Source: Microbacterium bovistercoris (lineage in GTDB: Bacteria > Actinomycetota > Actinomycetes > Actinomycetales > Microbacteriaceae). From it: a stretch of DNA of 64,000 nt. Both the position numbers and the translations under genes were made by a program. This document shows, one piece after another, positions 40,536-49,279 of the stretch. The DNA is taken from positions 124,001-188,000 of the forward strand of contig NZ_QUAB01000047.1 in the NCBI RefSeq assembly GCF_003387575.1. Reading direction: 5' to 3'. Each line of letters begins with the position of its first letter. Position 1 is the first letter of the stretch. Below the pieces are notes generated by a model. It made no database searches, had not been told where the DNA came from, and saw only the letters and a program-made list of their open reading frames with translations.

Positions 40536-41815
40536 GCCTTCTCCAGGGCCTTCTTCTGCTTGCGCACGGCGGTGCGATAGGCGTGCTTGTTCACGTAGTA
40601 CGACATCCGGTCGAGCCCGAGGTAGCGGTAGCCGCCGGTGAGGTCCGGCCAGGGCGATCCGGTGACGCGCTCGCGGAACCTCCGCGCGCGTTCGGGGGAG
40701 TGCTCCTCGGCGGCGAGATAGGCGGCGACCAGCTCGGCCTGCTCGTAGCGGCCCTGCCAGCCGATGCCGGACGCCTCGATCATGCCCATCACGTACAGCC
40801 CGTTGAACGACGGCGGGAAGACGTTGAGGAACAGCTCCGGGGCGGCGCCCTGCCAGTGCAGGTGCTCGCGATCGACGAACGGATAGTCCAGCGTGTACCC
40901 CGTCGCCAGCAGGATCAGGTCGTAGTCGCCGGAGGTTCCGTCCGTGAAATGCACGGTGTCGCCGTCGAAGCGGTCGATGCCGGGCCGGATGCGGAGGTCG
41001 CCCTGTCCGAGGTGGTTCAGGATCAGCGTGTTGACGATCGGATGCGACTCGTAGATCCGGTAGTCCGGCTTCGGGAACCCGAAGCGCACCGGGTCGCCGG
41101 TGAAGGCCTTCAGCACGCGCGTGTCGATCGCCTGCTTGATGCGGGCGGGCAGCGGACGCCCCTGGTTCAGCAGATCACTCGGTCTGCCCAGCAGGTAGCG
41201 CGGCACGAAGTAGTACCCGCGGCGCACGCTCATGTCGACGGATGCCGCGTGGTGCACGGCGTCCACGGCGATGTCGCACCCGGAGTTGCCTGCGCCGATG
41301 ATGAGCACCCGCTTCCCGCCGAGCCGGGACGCGTCCTTGTAGGCGCTGGTGTGCATGATCTCGCCGGCGAAGTCCCCGGGGAAAGTCGGGACCTGCGGCT
41401 CGGCGAGGGTGCCGTTCGCGAGGATGACGCCGTCGTACCGCACGGGGTCGAGACCGGCGGCGTGGAGCATCCAGCCGCCGTCCGCGACCGGTTCGAGGCG
41501 TTCGACCTTGGTGTCGAACCGGAACAGCTCGCGCAGGCCGAACTCGTCGGCGTACGAGCCGAAGTACTTCTTGAGGACCCGATGCCCGGGATAGTCGACG
41601 TCGGAGTCCATCGGGAACTCGGTGAACTCGGTCGTGGTGCGAGACGAGATCAGGTGCGCGGACTCGTACATCGTGCTGCGCGGGTTGGTGATGTCCCACA
41701 GGCCGCCGACATCGTGCGAGGCCTCGTATCCCTCGACGATGATGCCCTGCGCCTGCAGCGCTCTGGCTGCCGCGAGTCCGGAGGGGCCGGCGCCGATGAC
41801 GGCGTATCTCTTCAT
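40532..41815 (-). CDS. Flavin-containing monooxygenase (FMO/BVMO-like)
   Basis: A 427-residue FAD- and NADPH-dependent monooxygenase. The FAD motif is GAGPSGLAAARALQ (8-21). The FMO-type sequence FAGEIMHTSAYKD is near residue 150, the NADPH motif is IIGAGNSGCDIAVDA near 170, and the late ATGYTLDYPF is at ~310. It could hydroxylate or insert oxygen (Baeyer-Villiger) into a carbonyl substrate. GGGAGAG precedes the ATG at 41815. It leads a three-gene operon with the symporter and the reductase. Confidence 0.87.
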   Translation of the reverse strand: MKRYAVIGAGPSGLAAARALQAQGIIVEGYEASHDVGGLWDITNPRSTMYESAHLISSRTTTEFTEFPMDSDVDYPGHRVLKKYFGSYADEFGLRELFRFDTKVERLEPVADGGWMLHAAGLDPVRYDGVILANGTLAEPQVPTFPGDFAGEIMHTSAYKDASRLGGKRVLIIGAGNSGCDIAVDAVHHAASVDMSVRRGYYFVPRYLLGRPSDLLNQGRPLPARIKQAIDTRVLKAFTGDPVRFGFPKPDYRIYESHPIVNTLILNHLGQGDLRIRPGIDRFDGDTVHFTDGTSGDYDLILLATGYTLDYPFVDREHLHWQGAAPELFLNVFPPSFNGLYVMGMIEASGIGWQGRYEQAELVAAYLAAEEHSPERARRFRERVTGSPWPDLTGGYRYLGLDRMSYYVNKHAYRTAVRKQKKALEKA

Positions 41816-41917
41816 TTCTCTCCCGCACGACGACGTGCTGCCTTCTGTCGCCCCCCGGTCTCAGCGATCCTAACCCGGCTGGAATCCGGTGCCGAATCCT
41901 GCGATACCGAGGACGGT

Positions 41918-42640
41918 TCAGGAGAACAGCGCCACGACGCCGCGGACGAGCACCACGAGCGTGCCCGTCCACGCGCACAGCAGCATGATCCTGCGCGCGA
42001 GCGCGATCGGGATGCGCCGTGCCAGCCACCCGCCGAGCAGCATCCCCGCTGCTGTGCAGGCGCCCAGCAGGATGAGATCGGCGGGCGGCGAGGAGGGCAG
42101 GCCGCGGAGCGCCACCGACACCAGCCCGTATCCGAGGAAGATCACCTGGGCGCTCGCGGCGAACCGCCGCTGCGGCCAGTCGTCGCCCAGTGCAAAGGAT
42201 GCGAGCGCCGGACCGGACAGACCGCTGGAGGCGTGCATGAACCCGGCGAGGGCTCCGGCGCCGATCGCGCCGCCCCGGCCGTGCAGGTGGCGCGCGACAC
42301 GGCCGAAGCGCTGAGCGCTGAGCGCGAGCAGACCCATCGCCGCGATGAGCAGCAGCAGGGCGGCATCGGGCAGCACCAGCGCGGTGAGCGCGCCGAGCGG
42401 GGCCGCCACGAGACCGGCGCCGAGCAGCCATCGGGTGGGCGGCCAGTCCACCTCGCGCCAGGCGCCGGGCAGCGCGAAGAGGGAGGCGATCACGGCCAGC
42501 AGCACCGCGATCGTGACACCCTCCACCGGCCCGTAGACGAGGACGACGGGGCCGATCAGCACGAGCACGAACGCCAGCCCGGTGACGCGCTGGATGACCG
42601 CGGCGATCACGGTGACCGCCGCGGTCAGAGCGAGCAGCAC
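41918..42640 (-). CDS. TSUP/TauE-SafE-family anion exporter
   Basis: A 240-residue membrane protein with about eight helices. Two internal repeats are visible (GPVVLVYGPVEGVTIAVLLA and GASGLSGP-like FMHASSGLSGPALASFALG). The family moves sulfite, sulfoacetate or other organosulfur anions. GGAG sits 8-9 bases before the GTG at 42640, which overlaps the stop of the mutase gene by one base (TAGTG). This coupling is odd because the functions are not obviously linked. Confidence 0.8.
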   Translation of the reverse strand: MLLALTAAVTVIAAVIQRVTGLAFVLVLIGPVVLVYGPVEGVTIAVLLAVIASLFALPGAWREVDWPPTRWLLGAGLVAAPLGALTALVLPDAALLLLIAAMGLLALSAQRFGRVARHLHGRGGAIGAGALAGFMHASSGLSGPALASFALGDDWPQRRFAASAQVIFLGYGLVSVALRGLPSSPPADLILLGACTAAGMLLGGWLARRIPIALARRIMLLCAWTGTLVVLVRGVVALFS

Positions 42641-44307
42641 TACGAGCGCTCCTCCAGCAGGGCGCGGACTGCGGCTTCGAGTTCGGCGACGGCGGTGCGG
42701 GCGGCATCCGCGTCGTCGGCTCTGGCGTCGATGTACACCTTGAGCTTCGGCTCGGTGCCGCTGGGCCGTACGATCACACGCGACCCGTCGGCGAGACGGT
42801 AGCGCAGCACGTCGCCCGCGGGCATGCCGGATGCTCCGGTGGCGAGGTCCTCGGCGGATGCCACGGCCCGCTGCCCGAACGCCGTGGGCGGTGTGCGGCG
42901 CAGCGAGGCCATGAGCCCTGTGATCACGGAGAGGTCGTCCACGCGGATCGACACCTGACCGCTCGCGAACCGCCCGACCTGCTCGCCGAGTTCGTCCAGC
43001 AGACCGGCGATCGTCGTGCCCCGGACCCGTGCGTCGGCGGCGAGACCCAGCAGCGCCACGGCGGCGGAGATGCCGTCCTTGTCGCGCACGGTCTCCGGGT
43101 TCACCAGATAGCCCAGCGCCTCCTCGAAGCCGAACACCATCCCCGGCGCGCGGGAGATCCACTTGAAGCCCGTCAGAGTCTCGTGGAAGTCCAGGCCGTA
43201 CGCCTCGGCGATGGCACCGAGCCCGGGGGAGGAGACCAGCGAGCAGGCCAGCGATGCCCCCGAGGTTCCCTGGGCTGCCTTCGCGGCGCGCAGGCCCAGC
43301 AGCAGCCCGACCTCGTTGCCGGTCAGGCGGCGCCAGCCGCCCTCGGACGCGGCATCCGGGATCGCGACCGCGAGCCGGTCCGCGTCCGGGTCGTTCGCGA
43401 TGACGAACTCGGCGTCCGCGGCGCGGGCCCGCTCGAACGCGAGGTCCATGGCGCCGGGCTCCTCCGGATTCGGGAACGACACCGTGCGGAACGTGGGGTC
43501 GGGCTCGCGCTGCTCGTCGACGACGCGCGGTGCCGGGTAGCCCGCCTTCTTCACGACGCGCGAGAAGGTCTCCCAACCGACGCCGTGCATGGCCGTGTAC
43601 ACCCAGCGCATTTCCTGCACGCCCAGCGGCGCAGGGGCGAGGGCGGCCGTCGCGGCGACGTAGGCCTCGACCAGGTCCTCGCCGGCGATCTCGTAGGCCC
43701 CCGAGCGCGGCAGCACGGTCACGTCACCGGCATCCGCCACCCGCTGGATCTCGGCGGCGATCTCGGCGTCGGCGGGCGAGACGATCTGCGAACCGTGGTC
43801 GTCACCGCCCAGGTACACCTTGTAGCCGTTGTCGTTCGGCGGGTTGTGGCTGGCGGTGACCATCACACCGGCATCCGCGCCCAGGTGCCGCACCGCGAAT
43901 GCGAGCACCGGTGTGGGCAGCAGCCGGGGGAGCAGGATCGCTCGCAGCCCCGCACCGGCGAACAGCTCGGCGGAGTCGAGCGCGAACCGGCGCGAGTTGC
44001 GGCGACCGTCGTAGCCGATCACCACGGTCGGCGCGCCCGCCGAGCGACCCTTCAGATAGGCGGCGAAGCCGGCTGCGGCCTGCGCCACCAGCACCCGGTT
44101 CATGCGGTTGCTGCCGGCGCCGAGCGCCCCGCGAAGACCGGCGGTGCCGAAGGCGAGGCGGCCGGCGAACCGATCCGAGAGATCTGCGACCGCGGCGGCG
44201 TCGCCGGAGGCGGCGCGGGTGATCACACCGGCCAGTTCGTCGCGCGTCTCGGAGTCGGGGTCCTGCCGCAGCCAGGCGCGGGCCGTGGCGAGCAGCTCGG
44301 CGTTCAC
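42640..44307 (-). CDS. pmmB: Phosphohexose/phosphopentose mutase family enzyme
   Basis: A 555-residue alpha-D-phosphohexomutase. The catalytic Ser is in TASHNPPNDNGYKVY (about residue 147), Mg is bound by DPDADRLAVAI and the sugar loop is GFEEALGYLV. The phosphate-binding RPSGTEPKLKVYID ends the protein. By homology it is phosphomannomutase/phosphoglucomutase. However, it overlaps the PNP stop by 4 bases, and in this setting a phosphopentomutase role (ribose-1-phosphate to ribose-5-phosphate) is plausible. The same pair occurs in M. tuberculosis as pmmB-deoD. Confidence 0.87.
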   Translation of the reverse strand: MNAELLATARAWLRQDPDSETRDELAGVITRAASGDAAAVADLSDRFAGRLAFGTAGLRGALGAGSNRMNRVLVAQAAAGFAAYLKGRSAGAPTVVIGYDGRRNSRRFALDSAELFAGAGLRAILLPRLLPTPVLAFAVRHLGADAGVMVTASHNPPNDNGYKVYLGGDDHGSQIVSPADAEIAAEIQRVADAGDVTVLPRSGAYEIAGEDLVEAYVAATAALAPAPLGVQEMRWVYTAMHGVGWETFSRVVKKAGYPAPRVVDEQREPDPTFRTVSFPNPEEPGAMDLAFERARAADAEFVIANDPDADRLAVAIPDAASEGGWRRLTGNEVGLLLGLRAAKAAQGTSGASLACSLVSSPGLGAIAEAYGLDFHETLTGFKWISRAPGMVFGFEEALGYLVNPETVRDKDGISAAVALLGLAADARVRGTTIAGLLDELGEQVGRFASGQVSIRVDDLSVITGLMASLRRTPPTAFGQRAVASAEDLATGASGMPAGDVLRYRLADGSRVIVRPSGTEPKLKVYIDARADDADAARTAVAELEAAVRALLEERS

Positions 44308-45137
44308 AGCGCCTCGATCACTCGGGCCAGCAGTGCCGAGATCACCGGCTCGGCGGCCTGACCGGCCTCGATCACCTCGGCGTGGCTGAGAGGGGTCTTC
44401 TGGATGCCGGCGGCGAGGTTGGTGATCAGCGAGAACCCGAGGATCTCCATGCCCGCTTCGCGTGCCGCGATGGCCTCGAGCGCGGTGGACATGCCGACGA
44501 TGTGCCCGCCGATGGCCTTCGCCATCTGCACCTCGGCCGGGGTCTCGTAGTGCGGTCCGCGGAACTGCGTGTACACGCCCTCGTCCAGCGAGGGATCCAC
44601 GGTTCGTGCGATGTCGCGGAGGCGCTGCGAGTACAGGTCGGTGAGGTCGATGAAGGTCGCGCCCTCGAGGGGCGAGTCGGCGGTGAGGTTGATGTGGTCG
44701 CTGATCAGCACGGGCTGTCCCGGCTTCCAGGTCTCGCGCACGCCGCCTGCGCCGTTGGTGAGGACCATGATCTTCGCACCGGTGGCGGCGGCGGTGCGCA
44801 CCGAGTGCACGACCCGGCGCACGCCGTGGTCCTCGTAGTAGTGCGTGCGTGCGCCGATCACGAGCACGTTCTTGCCGTCGGGGGTGCGGATGCTGCGCAG
44901 CGTCCCGACGTGGCCCTCCAGGGCGGGCTTCGAGAAACCGGTGACCTCGGTCGCCGGAACCGTCGCGACGGTCTCGCCGATGAGCTCGGCGGCCTTGCCC
45001 CAGCCCGATCCGAGCGTGAGGGCGATGTCGTGGTGGGAGACCCCGGTCAGCCGCGCGATGTCGGCTGCCGCCTGAGCGGCGACCTCGAACGGGTTCGCGC
45101 TCGGGTCGTCGAGGGGGTTGGTGAGAGTGTCTGGCAT
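44304..45137 (-). CDS. punA: Purine nucleoside phosphorylase, trimeric type
   Basis: Splits inosine and guanosine with phosphate to give base and ribose-1-phosphate. The 277 residues match the trimeric class: phosphate loop TLGSGWGKAAELIG, the His-containing VIGARTHYYEDHG, the Asn/Thr of VLTNGAGGVRE and the substrate site QFRGPHYETPAEVQM. TAGAGT ends 6 bases before the ATG at 45137 and no ribosome-binding site is present. It is divergent from lpdA across 84 bp. Confidence 0.93.
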   Translation of the reverse strand: MPDTLTNPLDDPSANPFEVAAQAAADIARLTGVSHHDIALTLGSGWGKAAELIGETVATVPATEVTGFSKPALEGHVGTLRSIRTPDGKNVLVIGARTHYYEDHGVRRVVHSVRTAAATGAKIMVLTNGAGGVRETWKPGQPVLISDHINLTADSPLEGATFIDLTDLYSQRLRDIARTVDPSLDEGVYTQFRGPHYETPAEVQMAKAIGGHIVGMSTALEAIAAREAGMEILGFSLITNLAAGIQKTPLSHAEVIEAGQAAEPVISALLARVIEAL

Positions 45138-45143
45138 GAGACC

Positions 45144-45149
45144 ACTCTA
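45144..45149 (-). promoter_or_regulatory. -10-like TAGAGT before punA
   Basis: TAGAGT ends 6 bases before the ATG at 45137, with no Shine-Dalgarno sequence. Confidence 0.45.
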
Positions 45150-45208
45150 GGAACGTGCGGCCCCTGCTGCCAGCTTGGGGCTGTGTGCGGGCTCCCGGCC
45201 GGTACTGC

Positions 45209-45214
45209 GAGAAT
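45209..45214 (+). promoter_or_regulatory. -10-like GAGAAT before lpdA
   Basis: GAGAAT with an upstream TGC ends 7 bases before the ATG at 45222. It could be an extended -10 for a leaderless message. Confidence 0.35.
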
Positions 45215-45221
45215 GGTATCC

Positions 45222-46661
45222 ATGGCTCATTCCCCCTTCGCGAACAGGCAGAGCGTCGCCGTCCTCGGCGGCGGCCCCGGTGGTTACGAGGCAGCGCTCG
45301 CCGCGGCCCAGCTGGGGGCTGACGTCACCCTCGTCGAGCGCGTCGGCGTCGGCGGCTCCGCCGTCCTCACCGACGTGGTCCCCTCCAAGAGCCTGATCGC
45401 CACGGCGGACGCCGCCGTCGCGATCGCCGAGGCGTCCGATCTCGGAGTGCAGTTCTACGCGAAGGGCGACCACGGCAAGCCGCTCAAGCCCGAGATCGCG
45501 ATCAACCTCGCTGCGGTGAACAAGCGCCTGATGGCGCTCGCAGGCCAGCAGTCCGAGGACATGCGCACCGCGCTCCTGGATGCCGGGGTGAAGATCCTCT
45601 CCGGCCACGGGCGCCTCGACGGACACAATGCGATCGTCGTGTCGACCGCGGTGGGCGGGACGGACTTCGATCGCGTCGAGGCCGACACCATCGTCGTGGC
45701 CGTGGGAGCCGCTCCGCGAGAGCTGGACTCGGCCAAGCCCGACGGCAAGCGCATCCTCACCTGGACGCAGCTGTACGACATGAAGGCGCTCCCGGAGCAC
45801 CTCATCGTCGTGGGATCCGGCGTCACCGGCGCCGAGTTCGCCTCGGCGTACATGAACCTCGGCGCGAAGGTGACGCTGATCTCCAGCCGCGACCAGGTGC
45901 TCCCCGGCGAGGATCAGGACGCCGCGGCGGTGCTGGAGCGTGTTTTCAAGCGCGGCGGCATGCAGGTGCTGTCGAAGTCGCGCGCCGACAAGGTCGAGAA
46001 GACCAAGGACGGCGTCGTCGTCACTCTCTCCGACGGACGCACGGTCGAAGGCAGCCACTGCCTGCTCGCCGTGGGCTCGATCCCGAACACGCACGGCATC
46101 GGGCTCGAGGAGGCCGGCGTCGAGCTCACCGAGTCCGGACACATCCGGGTGAACAAGGTGGCGCGCACCTCGGTCTCGAACATCTACGCCGCAGGCGACT
46201 GCACGAACTTCTTCCCGCTGGCCTCCGTCGCCTCGATGCAGGGCCGCACCGCGGTGTTCCATGCCCTCGGCGACATCGTGATCCCGCTCGAGCAGCGCCG
46301 GATCACGGCGAACATCTTCACCGCCCCCGAGATCGCGACGGTCGGCTACTCCGAGAAGGACGTGCAGGAGGGCGTGATCGAGGGCATCGTGCACAAGCTT
46401 CCGCTGGCCGCCAACCCGCGCGCCAAGATGATGGGCATCCGCGACGGCTTCGTGAAGCTGATCGCCCGGCGGGGCTCTGGCACCATCATCGGTGGCGTGA
46501 TCGTCGCCCCGAAGGCCTCCGAGCTGATCTATCCCATCGCCGTCGCGGTGGAGCGCCGGCTCACGGCCGACCAGGTGTCGCGCGTGTTCGCCGCGTACCC
46601 GTCGCTCACGGGCAGCATCACGGATGCCACCCGCGCGATGCACCAGGTCGCGATCTCCTGA
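45222..46661 (+). CDS. lpdA: LpdA-type NAD(P)H-quinone dehydrogenase (disulfide-reductase fold)
   Basis: A 479-residue flavoprotein of the pyridine nucleotide-disulfide reductase family. FAD motif GGGPGGYEAALAAAQLGADV, NAD(P) motif VGSGVTGAEFASAYMN and the late ATVGYSEKDV are present. The redox-active CxxxxC is missing: the matching segment reads GVGGSAVLTDVVPSKSL, as in M. tuberculosis LpdA (Rv3303c), which reduces quinones rather than lipoamide. The ATG at 45222 follows a -10-like hexamer by 7 bases. It is convergent with accA3 across a repeat-built hairpin. Confidence 0.9.
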   Translation: MAHSPFANRQSVAVLGGGPGGYEAALAAAQLGADVTLVERVGVGGSAVLTDVVPSKSLIATADAAVAIAEASDLGVQFYAKGDHGKPLKPEIAINLAAVNKRLMALAGQQSEDMRTALLDAGVKILSGHGRLDGHNAIVVSTAVGGTDFDRVEADTIVVAVGAAPRELDSAKPDGKRILTWTQLYDMKALPEHLIVVGSGVTGAEFASAYMNLGAKVTLISSRDQVLPGEDQDAAAVLERVFKRGGMQVLSKSRADKVEKTKDGVVVTLSDGRTVEGSHCLLAVGSIPNTHGIGLEEAGVELTESGHIRVNKVARTSVSNIYAAGDCTNFFPLASVASMQGRTAVFHALGDIVIPLEQRRITANIFTAPEIATVGYSEKDVQEGVIEGIVHKLPLAANPRAKMMGIRDGFVKLIARRGSGTIIGGVIVAPKASELIYPIAVAVERRLTADQVSRVFAAYPSLTGSITDATRAMHQVAIS

Positions 46662-46669
46662 CCTCCGCG

Positions 46670-46720
46670 CTTCGACAGGCTCAGCGACCCACGTGGTTGG
46701 GTCCCTGAGCCTGTCGAAGG
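46670..46720. repeat. Two inverted copies of the dispersed repeat forming a hairpin
   Basis: The left arm 46670-46691 (CTTCGACAGGCTCAGCGACC and CA) and the right arm 46698-46719 pair over 21 of 22 positions around the 6-base loop CGTGGT. The structure sits between the convergent lpdA and accA3 genes and is probably their shared terminator. Confidence 0.85.
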
Positions 46721-46734
46721 GCCGTAAGGGTATG

Positions 46735-48501
46735 TCAGCTGATGGTGAGCAGCTGGTGCCCTGCGGACACGGTGGCGCCTGCGTCGGCGTTGATGTTGCC
46801 GATCACGCCGTCCTTGTGCGCCTGCAGAGGCTGCTCCATCTTCATCGCCTCGAGAACCACGACCAGGTCGCCCTTGACGACCTGCTGGCCCTCCTCGACG
46901 GCGATCTTCACGACAGTGGCCTGCATCGGAGACTTCACCGCGTCACCGGAGGCGCCGGAGTTCGCCGTGGTCGCGTGGCTGCGACGGGACGGCGGCACGG
47001 CTGCCGGGCGTCCTGCGGTGCCGGATGCCACGGCGACACGGTCGGGCAGGCTGACTTCGAGGCGCTTGCCGCCGACCTCGACGACCACGGTGTGGCGTCC
47101 CGGCGCGGCGGCCGGGTCCTCGAGCTCGCCGTCCCAGGCGGGGATGTCATTGACGAACTCGGTCTCGATCCAGCGCGTGTAGACGCCGAACTCGCCGTTC
47201 TCGGCGGTGAAGGCGGGATCACGGACGACCTTGCGGTGGAACGGCAGCACAGTGGGCATGCCGGACACCTCGAACTCGTCCAGAGCGCGGCGTGCGCGCT
47301 CGAGAGCCTCGGCACGGTCCTTGCCGGTGACGATGATCTTCGCCAGCAGGGAGTCGAAGGCGCCGGAGACCTGGTCGCCGGCGGTCACGCCGGAGTCGAG
47401 GCGGACGCCGGGGCCGCCGAACGTCTTGAAGACGTGGATCGGGCCGGGCTGGGGGAGGAACCCGCGACCCGGGTCCTCGCCGTTGATGCGGAACTCGAGG
47501 GAGTGGCCCTGCGGCTCCGGGTCGGCGTAGTCGATGGTGCCCCCGGCGGCGATGCGGAACTGCTCGCGCACCAGGTCGATGCCGGTGACCTCCTCGGAGA
47601 CGGGGTGCTCGACCTGCAGGCGGGTGTTCACCTCGAGGAACGACACGGTTCCGTCGGCGCCGATGAGGAATTCGCAGGTTCCGGCTCCGACGTAGCCGAC
47701 CTCCTTGAGGATCGCCTTCGACGCGGCGTACAGCTGGTCGTTCTGCTCCTCCGTGAGGAACGGCGCGGGGGCCTCTTCGACGAGCTTCTGGTGCCGGCGC
47801 TGCAGCGAGCAGTCGCGGGTGGAGATGACGACGACGTTTCCTGCGGAGTCCGCCAGGCACTGGGTCTCGACGTGACGCGGCTTGTCGAGGTACTTCTCGA
47901 CGAAGCACTCACCGCGGCCGAAGGCCGCGACGGCCTCGCGGGTGGCTGACTCGAACAGCTCGGCGACCTCATCCAGCTCGCGGGCGACCTTCAGGCCGCG
48001 GCCGCCGCCGCCGTAGGCGGCCTTGATGGCGATGGGCAGACCGTGCTCCTGCGCGAAGGCGATGACCTCGTCGGCGCCGGCGACGGGACCGGGGGTGCCG
48101 GGCGCGAGCGGCGCGCCGACCTTCTCGGCCACGTGGCGGGCGGTGACCTTGTCACCGAGCGCCTCGATCGCCTCGGGGGATGGGCCGATCCAGGTCATTC
48201 CTGCGCCGATGACGGCGCGGGCGAAGTCGGCGTTCTCGGCGAGGAAGCCGTAGCCGGGGTGCACGGCGTCGGCGCCTGCGCGGCGGGCGACCGAGAGGAT
48301 CTTGTCGATCTGCAGGTAGGTCTCCGCGCTCGTGGCGCCGTCGAGGGCGTAGGCCTCGTCGGCGAGTCGCACGTGCATGGCGTCCCTGTCCTGGTCGGCG
48401 TACACGGCGACAGAGGAGATCCCGGAGTCCCGGGCGGCGCGGATGATGCGTACGGCGATCTCGCCGCGGTTCGCGATGAGCACCTTGGCGATAGCAGGCA
48501 T
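46735..48501 (-). CDS. accA3: Acyl-CoA carboxylase alpha subunit (biotin carboxylase plus carrier)
   Basis: Carboxylates biotin with ATP and bicarbonate and passes it to the AccD partner. The 588 residues hold the biotin carboxylase domains (to ~450: [31 protein letters not shown], the ATP loop [10 protein letters not shown] and the catalytic [12 protein letters not shown]). They end in a biotin carrier domain with EAMKMEQPL, whose Lys carries biotin. The ATG at 48501 is set by the family N-terminus, and TAGGCT ends 7 bases before it. accE and accD5 lie 5 kb away, although in mycobacteria all three are close. Confidence 0.95.
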   Translation of the reverse strand: MPAIAKVLIANRGEIAVRIIRAARDSGISSVAVYADQDRDAMHVRLADEAYALDGATSAETYLQIDKILSVARRAGADAVHPGYGFLAENADFARAVIGAGMTWIGPSPEAIEALGDKVTARHVAEKVGAPLAPGTPGPVAGADEVIAFAQEHGLPIAIKAAYGGGGRGLKVARELDEVAELFESATREAVAAFGRGECFVEKYLDKPRHVETQCLADSAGNVVVISTRDCSLQRRHQKLVEEAPAPFLTEEQNDQLYAASKAILKEVGYVGAGTCEFLIGADGTVSFLEVNTRLQVEHPVSEEVTGIDLVREQFRIAAGGTIDYADPEPQGHSLEFRINGEDPGRGFLPQPGPIHVFKTFGGPGVRLDSGVTAGDQVSGAFDSLLAKIIVTGKDRAEALERARRALDEFEVSGMPTVLPFHRKVVRDPAFTAENGEFGVYTRWIETEFVNDIPAWDGELEDPAAAPGRHTVVVEVGGKRLEVSLPDRVAVASGTAGRPAAVPPSRRSHATTANSGASGDAVKSPMQATVVKIAVEEGQQVVKGDLVVVLEAMKMEQPLQAHKDGVIGNINADAGATVSAGHQLLTIS

Positions 48502-48508
48502 GGGTTTC

Positions 48509-48514
48509 AGCCTA
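48509..48514 (-). promoter_or_regulatory. -10-like TAGGCT before accA3
   Basis: TAGGCT ends 7 bases before the ATG at 48501, with no ribosome-binding site. Confidence 0.4.
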
Positions 48515-48593
48515 GCGAGTGTCGGACCGATCTCTTTGACGACTCCCCACAAGAAAAACTCGAATTCGTGTCGGGATGCCTTCAAGCGGGTGG

Positions 48594-48613
48594 GTCACTG
48601 AGCCTGTCGAAGT
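48594..48613 (-). repeat. Dispersed repeat copy at the 3' end of maf
   Basis: Copy reading GGTCACTGAGCCTGTCGAAG on the plus strand. On the minus strand it encodes the last residues of Maf (LRQAQ) and, through the C-to-A change, supplies its TGA stop codon. Confidence 0.75.
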
Positions 48614-49251
48614 GTCCAGAGCTCAGTCCACACGACGCCGAGTTCACCGGCCAGCCTGCGCAGCGTCGACAGCGACATCCCGACCACGGTCGACGGATCG
48701 CCGTCAACGCGGGTGATGAACGGCCCGCCCATGCTGTCCACGGTGAATGCGCCGGCGACGTGCAACGGCTCGCCCGAGGCGATGTACGCGTCGATCTCGG
48801 CATCGGTCACATCGGCGGCGAAAGTGACGGCAGCCTCGGCGACCGCGTGGGCCTCGACCGGGTCGGCACCGGGACGCACCCGGAACACGGAGTGTCCGGA
48901 GTGCAGCACACCGGTCTCGCCGCGCATCCCGTGCCAGCGCCGCCGCGCCTCCTCGGCCGTGTAGGGCTTGCCGAGCACCTCACCGCCGATCTCGAACATC
49001 GAGTCGCCGCCGATCACCAGTCCGTCGAAGTCCGGAGCATCCGCCTGCAGCCGGCGCACGACGTCCGCCGCCTTCGCACGGCCGAGCAGCAGCACGATCT
49101 CCTCCGGGGCGAGGGGCGCCCCGCGCTCGGACTCGGTCGCGGCGACGACGGCGTCCTCGTCGACACCGGGGGAGAGCGTCTCGGGTTCGATACCCGCCTG
49201 CCGCAGCAGCATCAGACGGGCGGGTGAGGTGGAGGCCAGGAGCACGCGCAT
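48595..49251 (-). CDS. maf: Maf-like nucleoside triphosphate pyrophosphatase
   Basis: Hydrolyses non-canonical or pyrimidine nucleoside triphosphates to monophosphates and acts as a house-cleaning enzyme. The 218 residues begin with LLASTSPARLMLLRQAGI and include the conserved Glu-Glu region and the Asp-containing GLVIGGDSMFEIGGEVLGKP with KP contacting phosphate. The C-terminus LRQAQ and the stop codon are supplied by a repeat copy. A -10-like GATACT (49259-49264) ends 7 bases before the ATG at 49251. In mycobacteria maf lies next to accE5, but here four plus-strand genes separate them. Confidence 0.88.
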   Translation of the reverse strand: MRVLLASTSPARLMLLRQAGIEPETLSPGVDEDAVVAATESERGAPLAPEEIVLLLGRAKAADVVRRLQADAPDFDGLVIGGDSMFEIGGEVLGKPYTAEEARRRWHGMRGETGVLHSGHSVFRVRPGADPVEAHAVAEAAVTFAADVTDAEIDAYIASGEPLHVAGAFTVDSMGGPFITRVDGDPSTVVGMSLSTLRRLAGELGVVWTELWTLRQAQ

Positions 49252-49258
49252 GCCTCCC

Positions 49259-49264
49259 AGTATC
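49259..49264 (-). promoter_or_regulatory. -10-like GATACT before maf
   Basis: GATACT ends 7 bases before the maf ATG. GGGAGG also lies in the spacer but only 1 base from the ATG. Confidence 0.3.
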
Positions 49265-49279
49265 TGGGAAGATCGAGGG

